This document shows, piece after piece, positions 28,024-36,900 of a stretch of 64,000 bases of DNA; position 1 is the stretch's first letter, and each line of letters starts with the position of its first letter. The translations under genes were made by a program, and so were the position numbers. The notes below the pieces were generated by a model, which saw nothing but the letters and a program-made list of their open reading frames with translations, did no database searches and had not been told where the DNA came from. The stretch lies in NCBI RefSeq assembly GCF_015330125.1, contig NZ_JADDXR010000002.1:2108001-2172000 (forward strand), in the 5' to 3' direction. This stretch comes from Zobellia nedashkovskayae. Its GTDB lineage: Bacteria > Bacteroidota > Bacteroidia > Flavobacteriales > Flavobacteriaceae.

Positions 28024-28581
28024 TTAAAGTTTGATAACAGCTTTATGTAGAGTTTGAACGGGTAAGATTTTTATGGGAATAATATTATTGTACAGAAAAT
28101 TAGTAATGGGGTGATTACCTTGTTGGTTTAGATAAGAGACATTTTTAAATTTTTCGCTTTTAAAACAGTCTGTGAGGCAAAGAACCACTTTAAGATTGTT
28201 GAACTGTATGCGGCAAGCTTTTAGTATTTTACCAATCTGTAAGAAGATACAGGGCTGCCATTTTTGAGATTTATATATGTTCTTCTTTTTGGCTAATAAG
28301 AAGAAATATGGAATACAAGAATTGAAGTAGAGTTGATCGCCAATATATATGTCGTCGGAAGAACTTTCTTTTTGTTTTTCGGTATAAAAATTTAAACCAT
28401 AAATAATTAGAAACCAATAGATGTTATTATCTAGGAAATAAGGATTGTAAAAATAGGTTTGTAAGGTAAACGAATAGCTGAAACCGTCAACGGTACAAAA
28501 GTGTACCATTATCGGTATAATAATCCAGTCTAGTTTTATTTTGAAGTTCCCCATTTCTCCATTTCTTATGATTGTCAGCAA
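28024..28581 (-). pseudogene. Decayed initiating sugar phosphotransferase (N-terminal remnant)
   Basis: A 185-codon open frame; the natural start is probably the ATG at 28554 (MGNFK, matching MKNFK of the paralogue at 18361-19716). It aligns by eye with the N-terminal part of that enzyme: LIIYGLNFYTEKQKE against LITYGLSYYTRKRKE. After an internal deletion, LCLTDCFKSEKFKN matches YCVASKFNSKELRN and NNIIPIKILP matches NNLIRVKIIP. The whole catalytic sugar-transferase domain (about 200 residues) is missing, including the DELPQ pair. The frame is still open and ends 13 bp before wza, so a residual membrane or leader function is possible, but transferase activity is not. Confidence 0.78.
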
Positions 28582-28768
28582 TCAAATATTCGATAAAACT
28601 TAAAACCGCTTTTTGCGATTCATATCGGATATTTTAGAAATAAAGCTCTTATAAAAATTTACTTGACGTAAAGCGTGTCAAAAGCAAATTTATACAAGTT
28701 TAATAATCTTCTACATCGTGTCCTGTAAGAGATTATTGAGCTTTAGGGGGAGATGTTAATTATAAGAG

Positions 28769-28798
28769 CAAATATAGGATTTCGGGTAGCATGGCCAA
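28769..28798 (-). promoter_or_regulatory. Promoter of the second polysaccharide operon
   Basis: On the minus strand TTG (28796-28798), 19 bp, then TATATTTG (28769-28776): an exact match to TTG-N19-TAnnTTTG. It lies 215 bp before the ATG at 28554, the same distance as in the first operon. The spacer shares CTACCCGA with the first copy. It should drive the remnant, wza, the Wzc-like gene, wzx and wzy. Confidence 0.8.
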
Positions 28799-29148
28799 AT
28801 AAAATGTCATAATTTAACCATTAGGCAACATGATTTATTTGGAATTTTTCAGTACTCAATTTCAGAAGGTCCCTGTGTTCTTAGTACTTACGGGGAGGTA
28901 ATAATTTATTTATTTTTAATGAAAATAAATTATAAGCTATCATGTCAGTTATACCGGGCCTGACTTGAAAATAATGAGATTAAAATGTGTTGAAAAGTAC
29001 TTTAGCAATAGATTATTGAAAATGCTTGAATTTACCCCTCAATTTTTTGATTTTTTCTTAAAAGACAAGGCTTTTAATTAGCATCTTCTGAATGTGTAGC
29101 ATAGTGAAGTATTTTTTGGCATCCATATAAAAAAATATGGGCAAAATA

Positions 29149-29176
29149 AAAGGGAGCGTTCCCCAACGCTCCCTTT
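29149..29176 (-). terminator. Rho-independent terminator
   Basis: AAAGGGAGCGTT and AACGCTCCCTTT form a perfect 12-bp stem with a 4-base loop. On the minus strand it is followed by TTTTATTTT. It ends transcription coming from 29435 and the genes upstream of it, and keeps it out of the polysaccharide promoter. Confidence 0.85.
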
Positions 29177-29192
29177 CCGAGTTATATAATAA

Positions 29193-29282
29193 CTATCTCT
29201 ATGTTGAGATAGATATTCAACCTACTTATGAGTTACAAATATCCGAAAGTCTTACAACCGGCTTTGATTCAAAAGGAATCAA
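29193..29282 (-). repeat. Two further hairpins ahead of the terminator
   Basis: CTATCTC/GAGATAG (29193-29212, 6-base loop) and TTGATTC/GAATCAA (29264-29282, 5-base loop) are perfect 7-bp stems. They lie between the stop of the 43-residue gene and the terminator. Neither has its own U tract. They would give the transcript a structured 3' end. Confidence 0.5.
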
Positions 29283-29303
29283 GATTGACTCTATTGCTAG
29301 TAA

Positions 29304-29435
29304 TTAATTGATTACGTAGCCCAATAGCCAATATAGAATAATGAATACAAAGATTCCGCCAATGCAACCGCATTTGCCACCTCCTATTTTCTTTGCGCCC
29401 CAACCGGCCAAAATTGCTTTCAGAATATTTTTCAT
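29304..29435 (-). CDS. Small glycine-rich membrane peptide (43 aa)
   Basis: A 43-residue frame from ATG at 29435 to TAA. It has a basic, glycine-rich first half containing GGGKCGCIGG (a CxC pair) and a hydrophobic second half, FVFIILYWLLGYVIN, that would span the membrane. It lies 8 bp after the stop of the gene at 29444 and ahead of a strong terminator, so it is probably the last gene of a short operon. I do not recognise the family. The coding pattern and context, not homology, support it. Confidence 0.6.
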   Translation of the reverse strand: MKNILKAILAGWGAKKIGGGKCGCIGGIFVFIILYWLLGYVIN

Positions 29436-29443
29436 AACGTTGT

Positions 29444-29920
29444 TTATTGTGTTTTGATAGTTCCTGTTTTGTACTTGGTATTATATTCCATTTTTAGGCT
29501 TTGAATGGTGTTATTTAAATCTTCTGCCTGAGATTGGAGTAAAGCACTTGTTGTCTTAGGTAAATTGTTAAAAGCCAACAGGTTTTGATAATGTAAAACA
29601 AGATCTTGTTCGTTGGCCGTAAGTAACACATTTACTTCTCTGTCTGATAAGTTTTTTTCCAACAGCTGTTTTTCAACTGACTCAAAGATAGGAGTATCTG
29701 TCTGAATAGAATTTGGAATTTCATTTTGGGTGATCGCGTGGTATTCGTCTGCTAATATTTTCTCAAAATCCTTTTCTTCAAAATGGCGTTTCTTGAAATA
29801 GGCCTGCCATGTAGGGTACCGGTCCGACTGTATTAAAGTACCATAAGTGCGCTCGCAAGCGTGTGCTTGCGCTATAAGTTCATTAAGTGCATTTTCCCAT
29901 GCGGTTCGTTCTCGTTCCAT
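29444..29920 (-). CDS. Helical protein of unknown function
   Basis: A 158-residue soluble protein with no signal or membrane segment. Composition and spacing of hydrophobic residues suggest four or five amphipathic helices, for example ERTAWENALNELIAQAHACE and REVNVLLTANEQDLVLHYQN. It is reminiscent of stress-related helix-bundle proteins such as the DUF2383 protein at 52008-52457, but I cannot show homology. It lies 41 bp after a short-chain dehydrogenase gene on the same strand. Confidence 0.65.
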   Translation of the reverse strand: MERERTAWENALNELIAQAHACERTYGTLIQSDRYPTWQAYFKKRHFEEKDFEKILADEYHAITQNEIPNSIQTDTPIFESVEKQLLEKNLSDREVNVLLTANEQDLVLHYQNLLAFNNLPKTTSALLQSQAEDLNNTIQSLKMEYNTKYKTGTIKTQ

Positions 29921-29961
29921 GTTTTTAGATTTAAAGGTTCTACATTCGTTTTAGCTATTAA

Positions 29962-30780
29962 TCACCCGAAAGCAGATTCTACAGCACCACCATCTATTCG
30001 CACGTTGGTACCGTTTACATAACTAGCGTGTTCAGAACACAAGAAAGCTACCACGGCAGCAACCTCTTCTGGTTTTCCTCTACGTTCCATAGCAATATGT
30101 GGTCTCTTATTTTTCACGAACCATTCTACAGCTTCTTTAACGGAGATATCTTTTTCCTTGGCCAAATCTTCCATCATGGCATCTGTCATAGGCGTTTCAA
30201 TGTAAGCGGGCGATATACAATTAAATAATAAGTTCTCTTTTGAATAGGCTCTAGATAAACATTTTGAAAGGTTTATAATAGCAGCTTTACAGGCATTATA
30301 CGGGCTTTCATCTACATAAGGCTGAAAAGCATTTTCACTTGCTACCATAACCATACGACCCCATTTTAGTTTTTGCATTTGTGGTACAAACGCCCGAGCA
30401 ATACGAACGGCTCCCATTAAGTCTACCTGAATAGTTTTCATCCAATCCTCATCGGTCAGTTCTAGAAAATCACCAGCGGCACCTCTTGCTCCGGCCGAAT
30501 GAAAAACAATATGTGCTCCCCCAAATTCGGTTTCTACCTTTTTTGCTAAATCCAAGACTTCTTGATTCTTAGAAATATCAGCAGCAATGCCCATTACCTT
30601 GGCGCCATCTTTAGCATCCTTTTCAACTTGCTTAACGGCATCTTTTAAATCCTTGCCATTCTCTCTGTCCGATAGGATAATATTTACCCCTTCTCTCGCT
30701 AAAAATTTAGCGGTTTCTATTCCTAATCCTGAATCTCCGCCTGTTATGAGAGCTGTTTTTCCTTTTATATTTAAATCCAT
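29962..30780 (-). CDS. Short-chain dehydrogenase/reductase
   Basis: A 272-residue NAD(P)-dependent oxidoreductase of the classical SDR family. Cofactor-binding TGGDSGLG is near residue 14. An NAG-equivalent SAGARGA lies near 95, a catalytic serine in MVMVASENAF, and SPYNACKAA carries the Tyr-x3-Lys pair near 160. CISPAYIETPM and RIDGGAVESAFG are the usual C-terminal motifs. The substrate is unknown. It lies 44 bp downstream of a second SDR gene, so both may act in one detoxification or sugar-alcohol step. Confidence 0.9.
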   Translation of the reverse strand: MDLNIKGKTALITGGDSGLGIETAKFLAREGVNIILSDRENGKDLKDAVKQVEKDAKDGAKVMGIAADISKNQEVLDLAKKVETEFGGAHIVFHSAGARGAAGDFLELTDEDWMKTIQVDLMGAVRIARAFVPQMQKLKWGRMVMVASENAFQPYVDESPYNACKAAIINLSKCLSRAYSKENLLFNCISPAYIETPMTDAMMEDLAKEKDISVKEAVEWFVKNKRPHIAMERRGKPEEVAAVVAFLCSEHASYVNGTNVRIDGGAVESAFG

Positions 30781-30824
30781 TGTAATCGTTTTTAATTTGT
30801 ACTTATTTAATTCAATTTTTTATA

Positions 30825-31643
30825 CTATCCGTTTGTGGTAAAACCAGGATAACATGTCATTCCACCATCCACGAAGATGGTAGTTCCGTTTATATATTCA
30901 GATTCATCCGAAGCCAACCAGCTGGCCACACTACCAATATCCTCCGGTACGCCAATTTGTTTATAGGGTATAAGTTTCAGCATGTTTTCCTTACCTTCTT
31001 TGGTACTCCAAACATCTTTATTAATATCTGTTTTAATAGCGCCAGGAGCAATACTATTACATCTAATTTTATGAGGTGCGTAAGCTTGGCAAATACTCTC
31101 CATTAACATAAGTAATCCTCCTTTTGACGCGGCATAATTTGCGTGCCCGGCCCAAGGAATTTCTTCATGTACAGAACTCATGTGAATTATTTTTCCCAAT
31201 GAGTTGGAGACGTCCTTACGCATACCTCTGCGCATGAATTCAATAATAGCTTCCTTGGCACACAAGAACTGTCCCGTAAGGTTTACGTCTATTACTTTTT
31301 TCCAAGCGTCTAGCGGCATTTCATGCAATGGGTGATCTATCTGTAGGCCTGCATTGGGAACACAGACATCTACAGTACCAAAATGACTAATAGTCTTTTT
31401 GAAAAGCGTTTTAACATCTTCTTCTTTACTGACATCACCATGTAGAACTATAGCTTCTCCAGATTTTGGATTCTTATTGATTTCATCTGCTACTTCTTCC
31501 GCAGCTTCTTTTGAGCTTCTATAGTTCACCACGATATTGGCGCCTTCTGCACCTAGGGCCTTTGCAACGGCGGCACCTATGCCATTACTAGAACCGGTTA
31601 TAATACAGGTTTGGTTTTCGAGCCTTTTATTTGGTTTTTGCAT
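30825..31643 (-). CDS. Short-chain dehydrogenase/reductase (glucose-dehydrogenase-like)
   Basis: A 272-residue classical SDR. TGSSNGIGAAVAK binds the cofactor near residue 15, and NYRSSKEAAEEV suggests NADP preference. PNAGLQ, then IIHMSSVHEEIPW, then NYAASKGGLLMLM supply the Asn-Ser-Tyr-Lys catalytic set. The closing FVDGGMTCYPGF is typical of glucose 1-dehydrogenase-like members, which oxidise sugars or polyols. It is divergent from the peroxiredoxin-like gene, sharing a 240-bp regulatory region if the latter starts at 31886. Confidence 0.9.
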   Translation of the reverse strand: MQKPNKRLENQTCIITGSSNGIGAAVAKALGAEGANIVVNYRSSKEAAEEVADEINKNPKSGEAIVLHGDVSKEEDVKTLFKKTISHFGTVDVCVPNAGLQIDHPLHEMPLDAWKKVIDVNLTGQFLCAKEAIIEFMRRGMRKDVSNSLGKIIHMSSVHEEIPWAGHANYAASKGGLLMLMESICQAYAPHKIRCNSIAPGAIKTDINKDVWSTKEGKENMLKLIPYKQIGVPEDIGSVASWLASDESEYINGTTIFVDGGMTCYPGFTTNG

Positions 31644-31834
31644 TTCTTATGTAATTTGATGATAAAATTACATTGGTAAACTGTGCTAGGATTGTCCTAT
31701 ACATAAAATTGATAGCTCAATGCAATTAGCAGGTAAAGGGATTGTAGTCAGGTGGTTCACTTTTGTTTTAACGGCATTAATTTTCGTTATTCAGTCTACA
31801 TAAGGAATCCTGTTCCCGTTAATTTGTGAGAGTG

Positions 31835-31851
31835 ATGATAGTTGCTATCAT
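31835..31851. promoter_or_regulatory. Palindrome upstream of the peroxiredoxin-like gene
   Basis: ATGATAG-TTG-CTATCAT is a perfect 7-3-7 inverted repeat, ending 34 bp before the ATG at 31886. It could be an operator for a dimeric regulator. Its presence also argues against translation from the GTG at 31826. Confidence 0.4.
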
Positions 31852-31885
31852 TGTCATGAAAATAAAACGAAATACAAAATATAGA

Positions 31886-32398
31886 ATGATGATAAAACCC
31901 AAAACAGAAGTCCCCCAAATAGAATTACCACTAATAAATGATACCAGATGGAGCTTGGCCGCTCAAAAAAGCAAATCCTTTACAGTGCTGGTATTTTATA
32001 GGGGATTGCATTGTCCGGTCTGTAAAAACTATTTAGAGGAGCTAGCAAAGAAATTAAAGGATTTTTCCGACAGGGGAGCTCATGTAGTAGCTATTAGTAG
32101 TGATAGTGAAGAACGCTCCAAGAAAGCGGGTAAGGAATGGGACGTTCCGGAATTGCCTATTGCCTACGGACTGTCTATTGAGGAAGCTCGCAACTGGGGG
32201 TTATTTGTTTCTAAAGGAATAAAGGATTCGGAGCCAGATATGTTTTCTGAGCCTGGTGTTTTTCTGGTAAGACCGGATAATACCTTGTATGCAAGTGCTG
32301 TGCAAACCATGCCTTTTGCGCGTCCAAACTGGAAAGATATATTGAATGCAATAGATTATATAGAAAAGAACGATTATCCAGCTAGAGGAGGAGAGTAA
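31886..32398 (+). CDS. Peroxiredoxin-like (AhpC/TSA) protein
   Basis: A thioredoxin-fold protein of about 170 residues from ATG at 31886 (or 31889). The open frame extends to GTG at 31826, but that part reads as a poor protein start and contains a palindrome. FTVLVFYRGLHCPVCKNYL carries the active C-x2-C site. VVAISSDSEERSKKAG and PGVFLVRPDNTLY are typical of the peroxiredoxin-like AhpC/TSA branch. It should reduce peroxides or act as a thiol oxidoreductase in the cytoplasm; there is no signal peptide with the chosen start. It is divergent from two SDR genes. Confidence 0.85.
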   Translation: MMIKPKTEVPQIELPLINDTRWSLAAQKSKSFTVLVFYRGLHCPVCKNYLEELAKKLKDFSDRGAHVVAISSDSEERSKKAGKEWDVPELPIAYGLSIEEARNWGLFVSKGIKDSEPDMFSEPGVFLVRPDNTLYASAVQTMPFARPNWKDILNAIDYIEKNDYPARGGE

Positions 32399-32512
32399 AG
32401 TCGGAAAACTTGCCAGTTTGAGGTTTTTTTAGAACAAATAATCTCAATATGTCAATAGGTACATTCAATCTTATATCTATTGGCTAAACTCAAAATCTAT
32501 TTCGTAACTTTA

Positions 32513-32558
32513 AGTAGGAGGGGGACTACGTTCCCTTTTGTGAGGCAGAGAACCTACT
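32513..32558 (+). promoter_or_regulatory. Possible structured leader RNA
   Basis: AGTAGG (32513-32518) can pair with CCTACT (32553-32558), enclosing a GGGA/TCCC hairpin at 32522-32535. The element ends 14 bp before the start codon at 32573. The stems are short and I recognise no riboswitch class, so this is only a candidate. Confidence 0.25.
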
Positions 32559-32572
32559 AAATTTAAAGGCTT

Positions 32573-33016
32573 ATGGAACTGGATTATAAAATGTATCGGA
32601 AAGTAAAAATCTATTTTAACAAGGTCTGTAAGGCTTTAACAAATCTTGAAAAACTTCAGGAAAGGTCTTCATTAGCTTTTGGAAAGACATTATTGGAATC
32701 AAGAGTGGTAGAAATGCAATTAACGCAGGCGCAACTAGTCAATCATTTTATAAATCCCAATTTAAAATTACCTTATGTTCCGGCTTATAGATGTAAGGCC
32801 TTAACTAGTTGGTATATGGATGAAAAACTATTTTCCTGTAGAAATTTAAACTCCTTTAATAGCATGTTGATAAAAGAGGATGAAAAGGCACTTAAAGAGA
32901 TAGGTTATATTACTGAAGATTTGCTTTTTTCTTCTCCTTTAGAAACGCTCTTTAAAGACCATAGAAAAAGATTGAAAAAACTTAGCATTACTAAAGACGT
33001 ATTAAACGAATTATAA
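32573..33016 (+). CDS. Small protein of unknown function
   Basis: A 147-residue soluble basic protein without a signal peptide or a motif I recognise. The first 60 residues look like a long helical segment (KVCKALTNLEKLQERSSLAF). YVPAYRCKALTSWYMDEKLF in the middle is rich in aromatic residues. It ends directly at the next start with no spacer (TAA then ATG), so it is co-transcribed with the alpha/beta hydrolase. The function cannot be inferred. Confidence 0.7.
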   Translation: MELDYKMYRKVKIYFNKVCKALTNLEKLQERSSLAFGKTLLESRVVEMQLTQAQLVNHFINPNLKLPYVPAYRCKALTSWYMDEKLFSCRNLNSFNSMLIKEDEKALKEIGYITEDLLFSSPLETLFKDHRKRLKKLSITKDVLNEL

Positions 33017-33772
33017 ATGGACGAATACACAGGGTTGAGATATGAGAAAATAGGTAAGGGAAAGAAAACCATTGTGTTTGTACATTATTTTGGAGGTGAT
33101 GCCGGAAGTTGGAAGTGGCTGGCCAGAAGACTACGTAAAAAATATACCTGCATCATGCTAAACTTACCAGGTTTTGGAGGAACAAAGCCTCTTGCAGAAC
33201 CTTCCATTTACGGCATGGCACAGTATATAAATGTCTGTATTGATGAGCTAAAATTGAAGGACTATATACTTTGCGGACATTCTATGGGCGCTAAACTGGT
33301 GCTTTATGCCGCACAGATTAAAAATGCTAATTTACCCAGTAAATTAATGTTAATAGCCCCATCGCCACCTACCGTAGAAAACATGCCTGATGAGGAGCGT
33401 AAGCGCATGTTGAACCACCCAGATAGAGCCGAAGCTGCAAATACGGTGCATAATGGTACGAAGAAAAAATTAGGTAAAAAAAAGTTGTTGTACGCGGTTA
33501 ATTCTCAACTACGAATAGAAGACACTACATGGAAATGGTGGTTGAACGTGGGCATGAAAAATAATATTGCCGAACGAATTAAGGGGCTTAATATTCCAAC
33601 AGATGTTATTTTCTCTAATGACGATCCTGTAATTTCTACCGATGCCATTTATAATGAGGTACTTCCTAATCTTAGTAGCCCTTCTACAGTGGCGTTAAGC
33701 AGAGTAGGACACTTGATTCCTATGGAAGCTCCGCGAAAACTAGCCAGAATTATCAAAAAAATTAACAAATAA
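33017..33772 (+). CDS. Alpha/beta hydrolase
   Basis: A 251-residue alpha/beta-fold hydrolase. FVHYFGGDAGSWKWLARRL forms the oxyanion loop. LCGHSMGAKLVLYAA carries the nucleophile serine elbow GHSMG near residue 95. VIFSNDDPVIS gives a candidate acid near 200, and VGHLIPMEAP the catalytic histidine near 235. A cap region lies between residues 125 and 180. It is likely cytoplasmic. It probably hydrolyses an ester or a carbon-halogen/epoxide-type substrate; the family is too broad to say more. It is coupled to the 147-residue unknown. Confidence 0.88.
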   Translation: MDEYTGLRYEKIGKGKKTIVFVHYFGGDAGSWKWLARRLRKKYTCIMLNLPGFGGTKPLAEPSIYGMAQYINVCIDELKLKDYILCGHSMGAKLVLYAAQIKNANLPSKLMLIAPSPPTVENMPDEERKRMLNHPDRAEAANTVHNGTKKKLGKKKLLYAVNSQLRIEDTTWKWWLNVGMKNNIAERIKGLNIPTDVIFSNDDPVISTDAIYNEVLPNLSSPSTVALSRVGHLIPMEAPRKLARIIKKINK

Positions 33773-33927
33773 AGCTTTCTAAAGAAGCTAATTTGCCAGT
33801 TTATATATGTTTAAATAAGCCCAAATCACTGCAAAGGGCAGATATCATCAACATCAAAAGTAAATAAGTTAATATATGATTGTTAAAAGTGTAGAAATCA
33901 TGCGCTTATTACTGATCTTTGCCCTTT

Positions 33928-36900
33928 ATGCAAAAGGAGAAAAGAAAAAATAGGGGATTGCGGCGCTTAGGACGAGTGTCCTTAGTAGTCCTGCTTATAT
34001 TTCTTGGTATTGTGCTTTTTATTCGAAGCCAATGGGGACAGGATATTATAGTTGGCAAACTAACCAATTACGTTTCTCAAAAGACAAACACGAAAGTTGA
34101 GATAGACCGTTTGTTTCTTACTTTTTCAGGGAATGTTTTTTTAGAGGGATTGTATTTGGAAGATACCAAAGGCGATACGCTTATCTATTCTAAAAACTTA
34201 GAAATGAACCTTCCACTAACACCTTTGGTTTTTAGTAATGAGCTGAGCTTAAAGTCGGCTACTTGGGAAGGACTCCGAGCAAACATTAGAAGAGAAGAAG
34301 CATCAGAAGATTTTAATTTTACTTTTTTGGTTGATGCTTTTGCGCCTGCAGATACTACCACAACTACTACAGATACGGAGCCCATGCAAATTAGCATTGG
34401 CGAACTAGATTTCAAAGATTTTAAGATTGACTATGACGACCAATTTTTAGGAATTGATAGTCGTATTCAACTTGGTGAGTTGGTTTTGGATGCCGATGAA
34501 ACTGATTTGGATAAGCTAAGGTTTGAATTAGATAGACTGAAATTATCCAACACAGAGATTTTCTACAAACAGACGAAACCTTTTGTATCGGAAGATGCTA
34601 CAGAAAGTATCATGCCATACTTTGCAGTGAATAGTCTTCAGCTTCAAAATGTAAAAGCAGATTATAATTCGGTTCCTGATACTATTAATGCCAAACTAGA
34701 CCTTCAAGATTTTGAATTGGAATTGCCAAAAGCAGATTTGGCAACGAATAATATAGAGGTAGATAGAATTGCACTAAAAGGTTCCTCGATCTCCCTGCGG
34801 CTTCCCGCTACCAACGATAAAGTAGATTTAACCGCAACGAATATTTCTGATGCTGCTTTTGAGTGGCCTAAATTTTTGGTGAGCGCAGATGAAATCGATT
34901 TTCAAGATAATAGGATTGTCTATGCCATGGGAACGGCCGAACCGCAAAAAGGCAAGTTTAATGCGAATGCCATCTCACTTTCTGATTTTAAACTTCAGGC
35001 GAATGATGTAAACTATCAGCCTAAAAAAGTAAAAATAGACCTCAAAGCTTTTTCTTTTTTAGAAGAAAGCGGAATTGCGTTAAAAAGCTTAAAATTCAAT
35101 GCTAATGTAAATGATACCTCTGCTGCACTGGAAGAATTACAACTGCTCGTAAACGAAAGTTCTTTAGCAGGACAAATGACATTGAATTATCCATCTGTAG
35201 AAAAATTGATGGATGCACCAGAGCAGACTCAGGTAGACGTTAAGCTTAAAGAGATATACCTCAATTTAAACGATGCATTCACTTTACAACCGGAACTTGC
35301 GGAAAATACCTATTTGCAGGCAGCTTCAAAGCATCTGATTGAGGGTGAAATTTCAGCACAGGGAACTTTACAGAAAATAGATATAAAAAATATAGATTTA
35401 AACTGGGGAGAGACTACGCGGTTTGCTGCTCAAGGTAACTTACAAAATGTAATACAGCCAGATTCGTTGTACTTCAACTTTGAAACCATAAAACTGAATA
35501 CGGTAAAAGAAGATGTAGCGCAATTTGTTTCTGAACAAGAATTGGGTGTTACGTTACCAAAGACCATAGTCCTTAATGCTCAGGCCAAAGGAAGAGTAGA
35601 CGACCTAAGTGCCACGGCAGCATTGATAATTCCTGAAGGTGCAGTTACTGCGAATGGTGCTTATAAAGATGGTAATGAGATGCGTTTTGATGGAAACATA
35701 AAAGTAGACAGCCTTCAAATTGATAAACTGTTGAACAATCCGGAATTGGGCGTTGTTTCTTTTACTATGGATGCTTCTGGGGGTGGTGATATCAATAATC
35801 TTGATGCAAAAATCAAAACAGATTTTACCCAACTAATTCTCAGTAATTATGATTTTTCAGCCTTAAAGCTGAAAGGTGATATTGAAAATGGAAAAGGAGT
35901 AATTGACCTCTCTTTTAAAGATGATAATCTAAATTTTTTAGCCAAAAGCAATGTTGTTTTAGATTCGCTAAGCTCAAGACTAGATTTAGATTTGAATGTT
36001 ATTGGCGCTGATTTGTACGCTTTGGGAGTTACAAAAGAAGGTGTAAAGGTGGGACTTCAGTTGAATGCGCAGTATAGCGGGAATGCAGAAGCTTACCAGA
36101 TAGATGCCCAGATTAAAAATGGGGTAGCGGTCTACGATAATGAGCAGTACCAAATGGGCCCGGTTAATCTAAAATCGGCTATAGATAAAGCCAATACGGA
36201 TGTTACGGTAAATAGTGATTTCTTGGTAGGGAGCTTAAAGTCTAACGCTCCGCCACAAGCTTTGAGCGACGCCCTTACCCGTCAATTTGAAAATTACTTT
36301 AAAGATGCTACAGATGAGGTAATAGCACCAGATTCGGTACAGCTTAAAATGAATATGAAATTATCTCCAACGCCTTTTCTTACGGAAGTGTTTTTACGAG
36401 ATGTGGACCGCTTGGATTCGGTTTTGGTAGAGGCAGATTTTGATGCACTTACCAAGAAACTGAATGCTAATTTGCATGTGCCGGCCATTTCATATCAAGG
36501 CAGTTCTATAGATAGTTTGAATGCAAAAGTAACGGGCAATGCTACCAACCTAAATTTTACGGCAGGTTTTGCAGGTCTTGTATCAGATCCTATACATATA
36601 AAAAGAACTTATTTGGAGGGCGATCTGAAAAACAAAAAGTTGTTTTTAGATTTTGTAGCTATGGATGATAGTGTGGATATTGCAAAAGTCTCTTCCCAAC
36701 TCACCCTTTCAAAAGATACAACGCTTATTCATATAGACCCATCCAACTTGGTTTTGAACAAGAAAGAATGGTCAGTTCCAGAGGATAATCAAATTGCTAT
36801 AGGGGAACAATTGTTGCGATTAAAAAACATGAAATTTACGCGCAATGAACAGTCGTTAACCATCAGCGACCAATTGCCTAATCAAGCAAAGGAGCATATT

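Larger units (their letters stand above)
28582..29303. other. Intergenic region with the second copy of the duplicated leader
   Basis: About 720 bp without a gene that I can support. The left part (to about 29115) is the paralogous copy of the leader upstream of the first polysaccharide operon. The right part (29149-29282) holds three hairpins that follow the small gene at 29304-29435. Confidence 0.8.

Noticed and set aside
28024..28581. Independent small membrane-protein gene
   Set aside because: The conserved motifs match the N-terminal part of the intact initiating transferase in order, and promoter and start context are paralogous, so a remnant is the simpler reading.
19910..29115. Active recombination between the two leader copies
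   Set aside because: They are direct repeats that could in theory delete about 8.8 kb, but identity looks too patchy for efficient homologous recombination.
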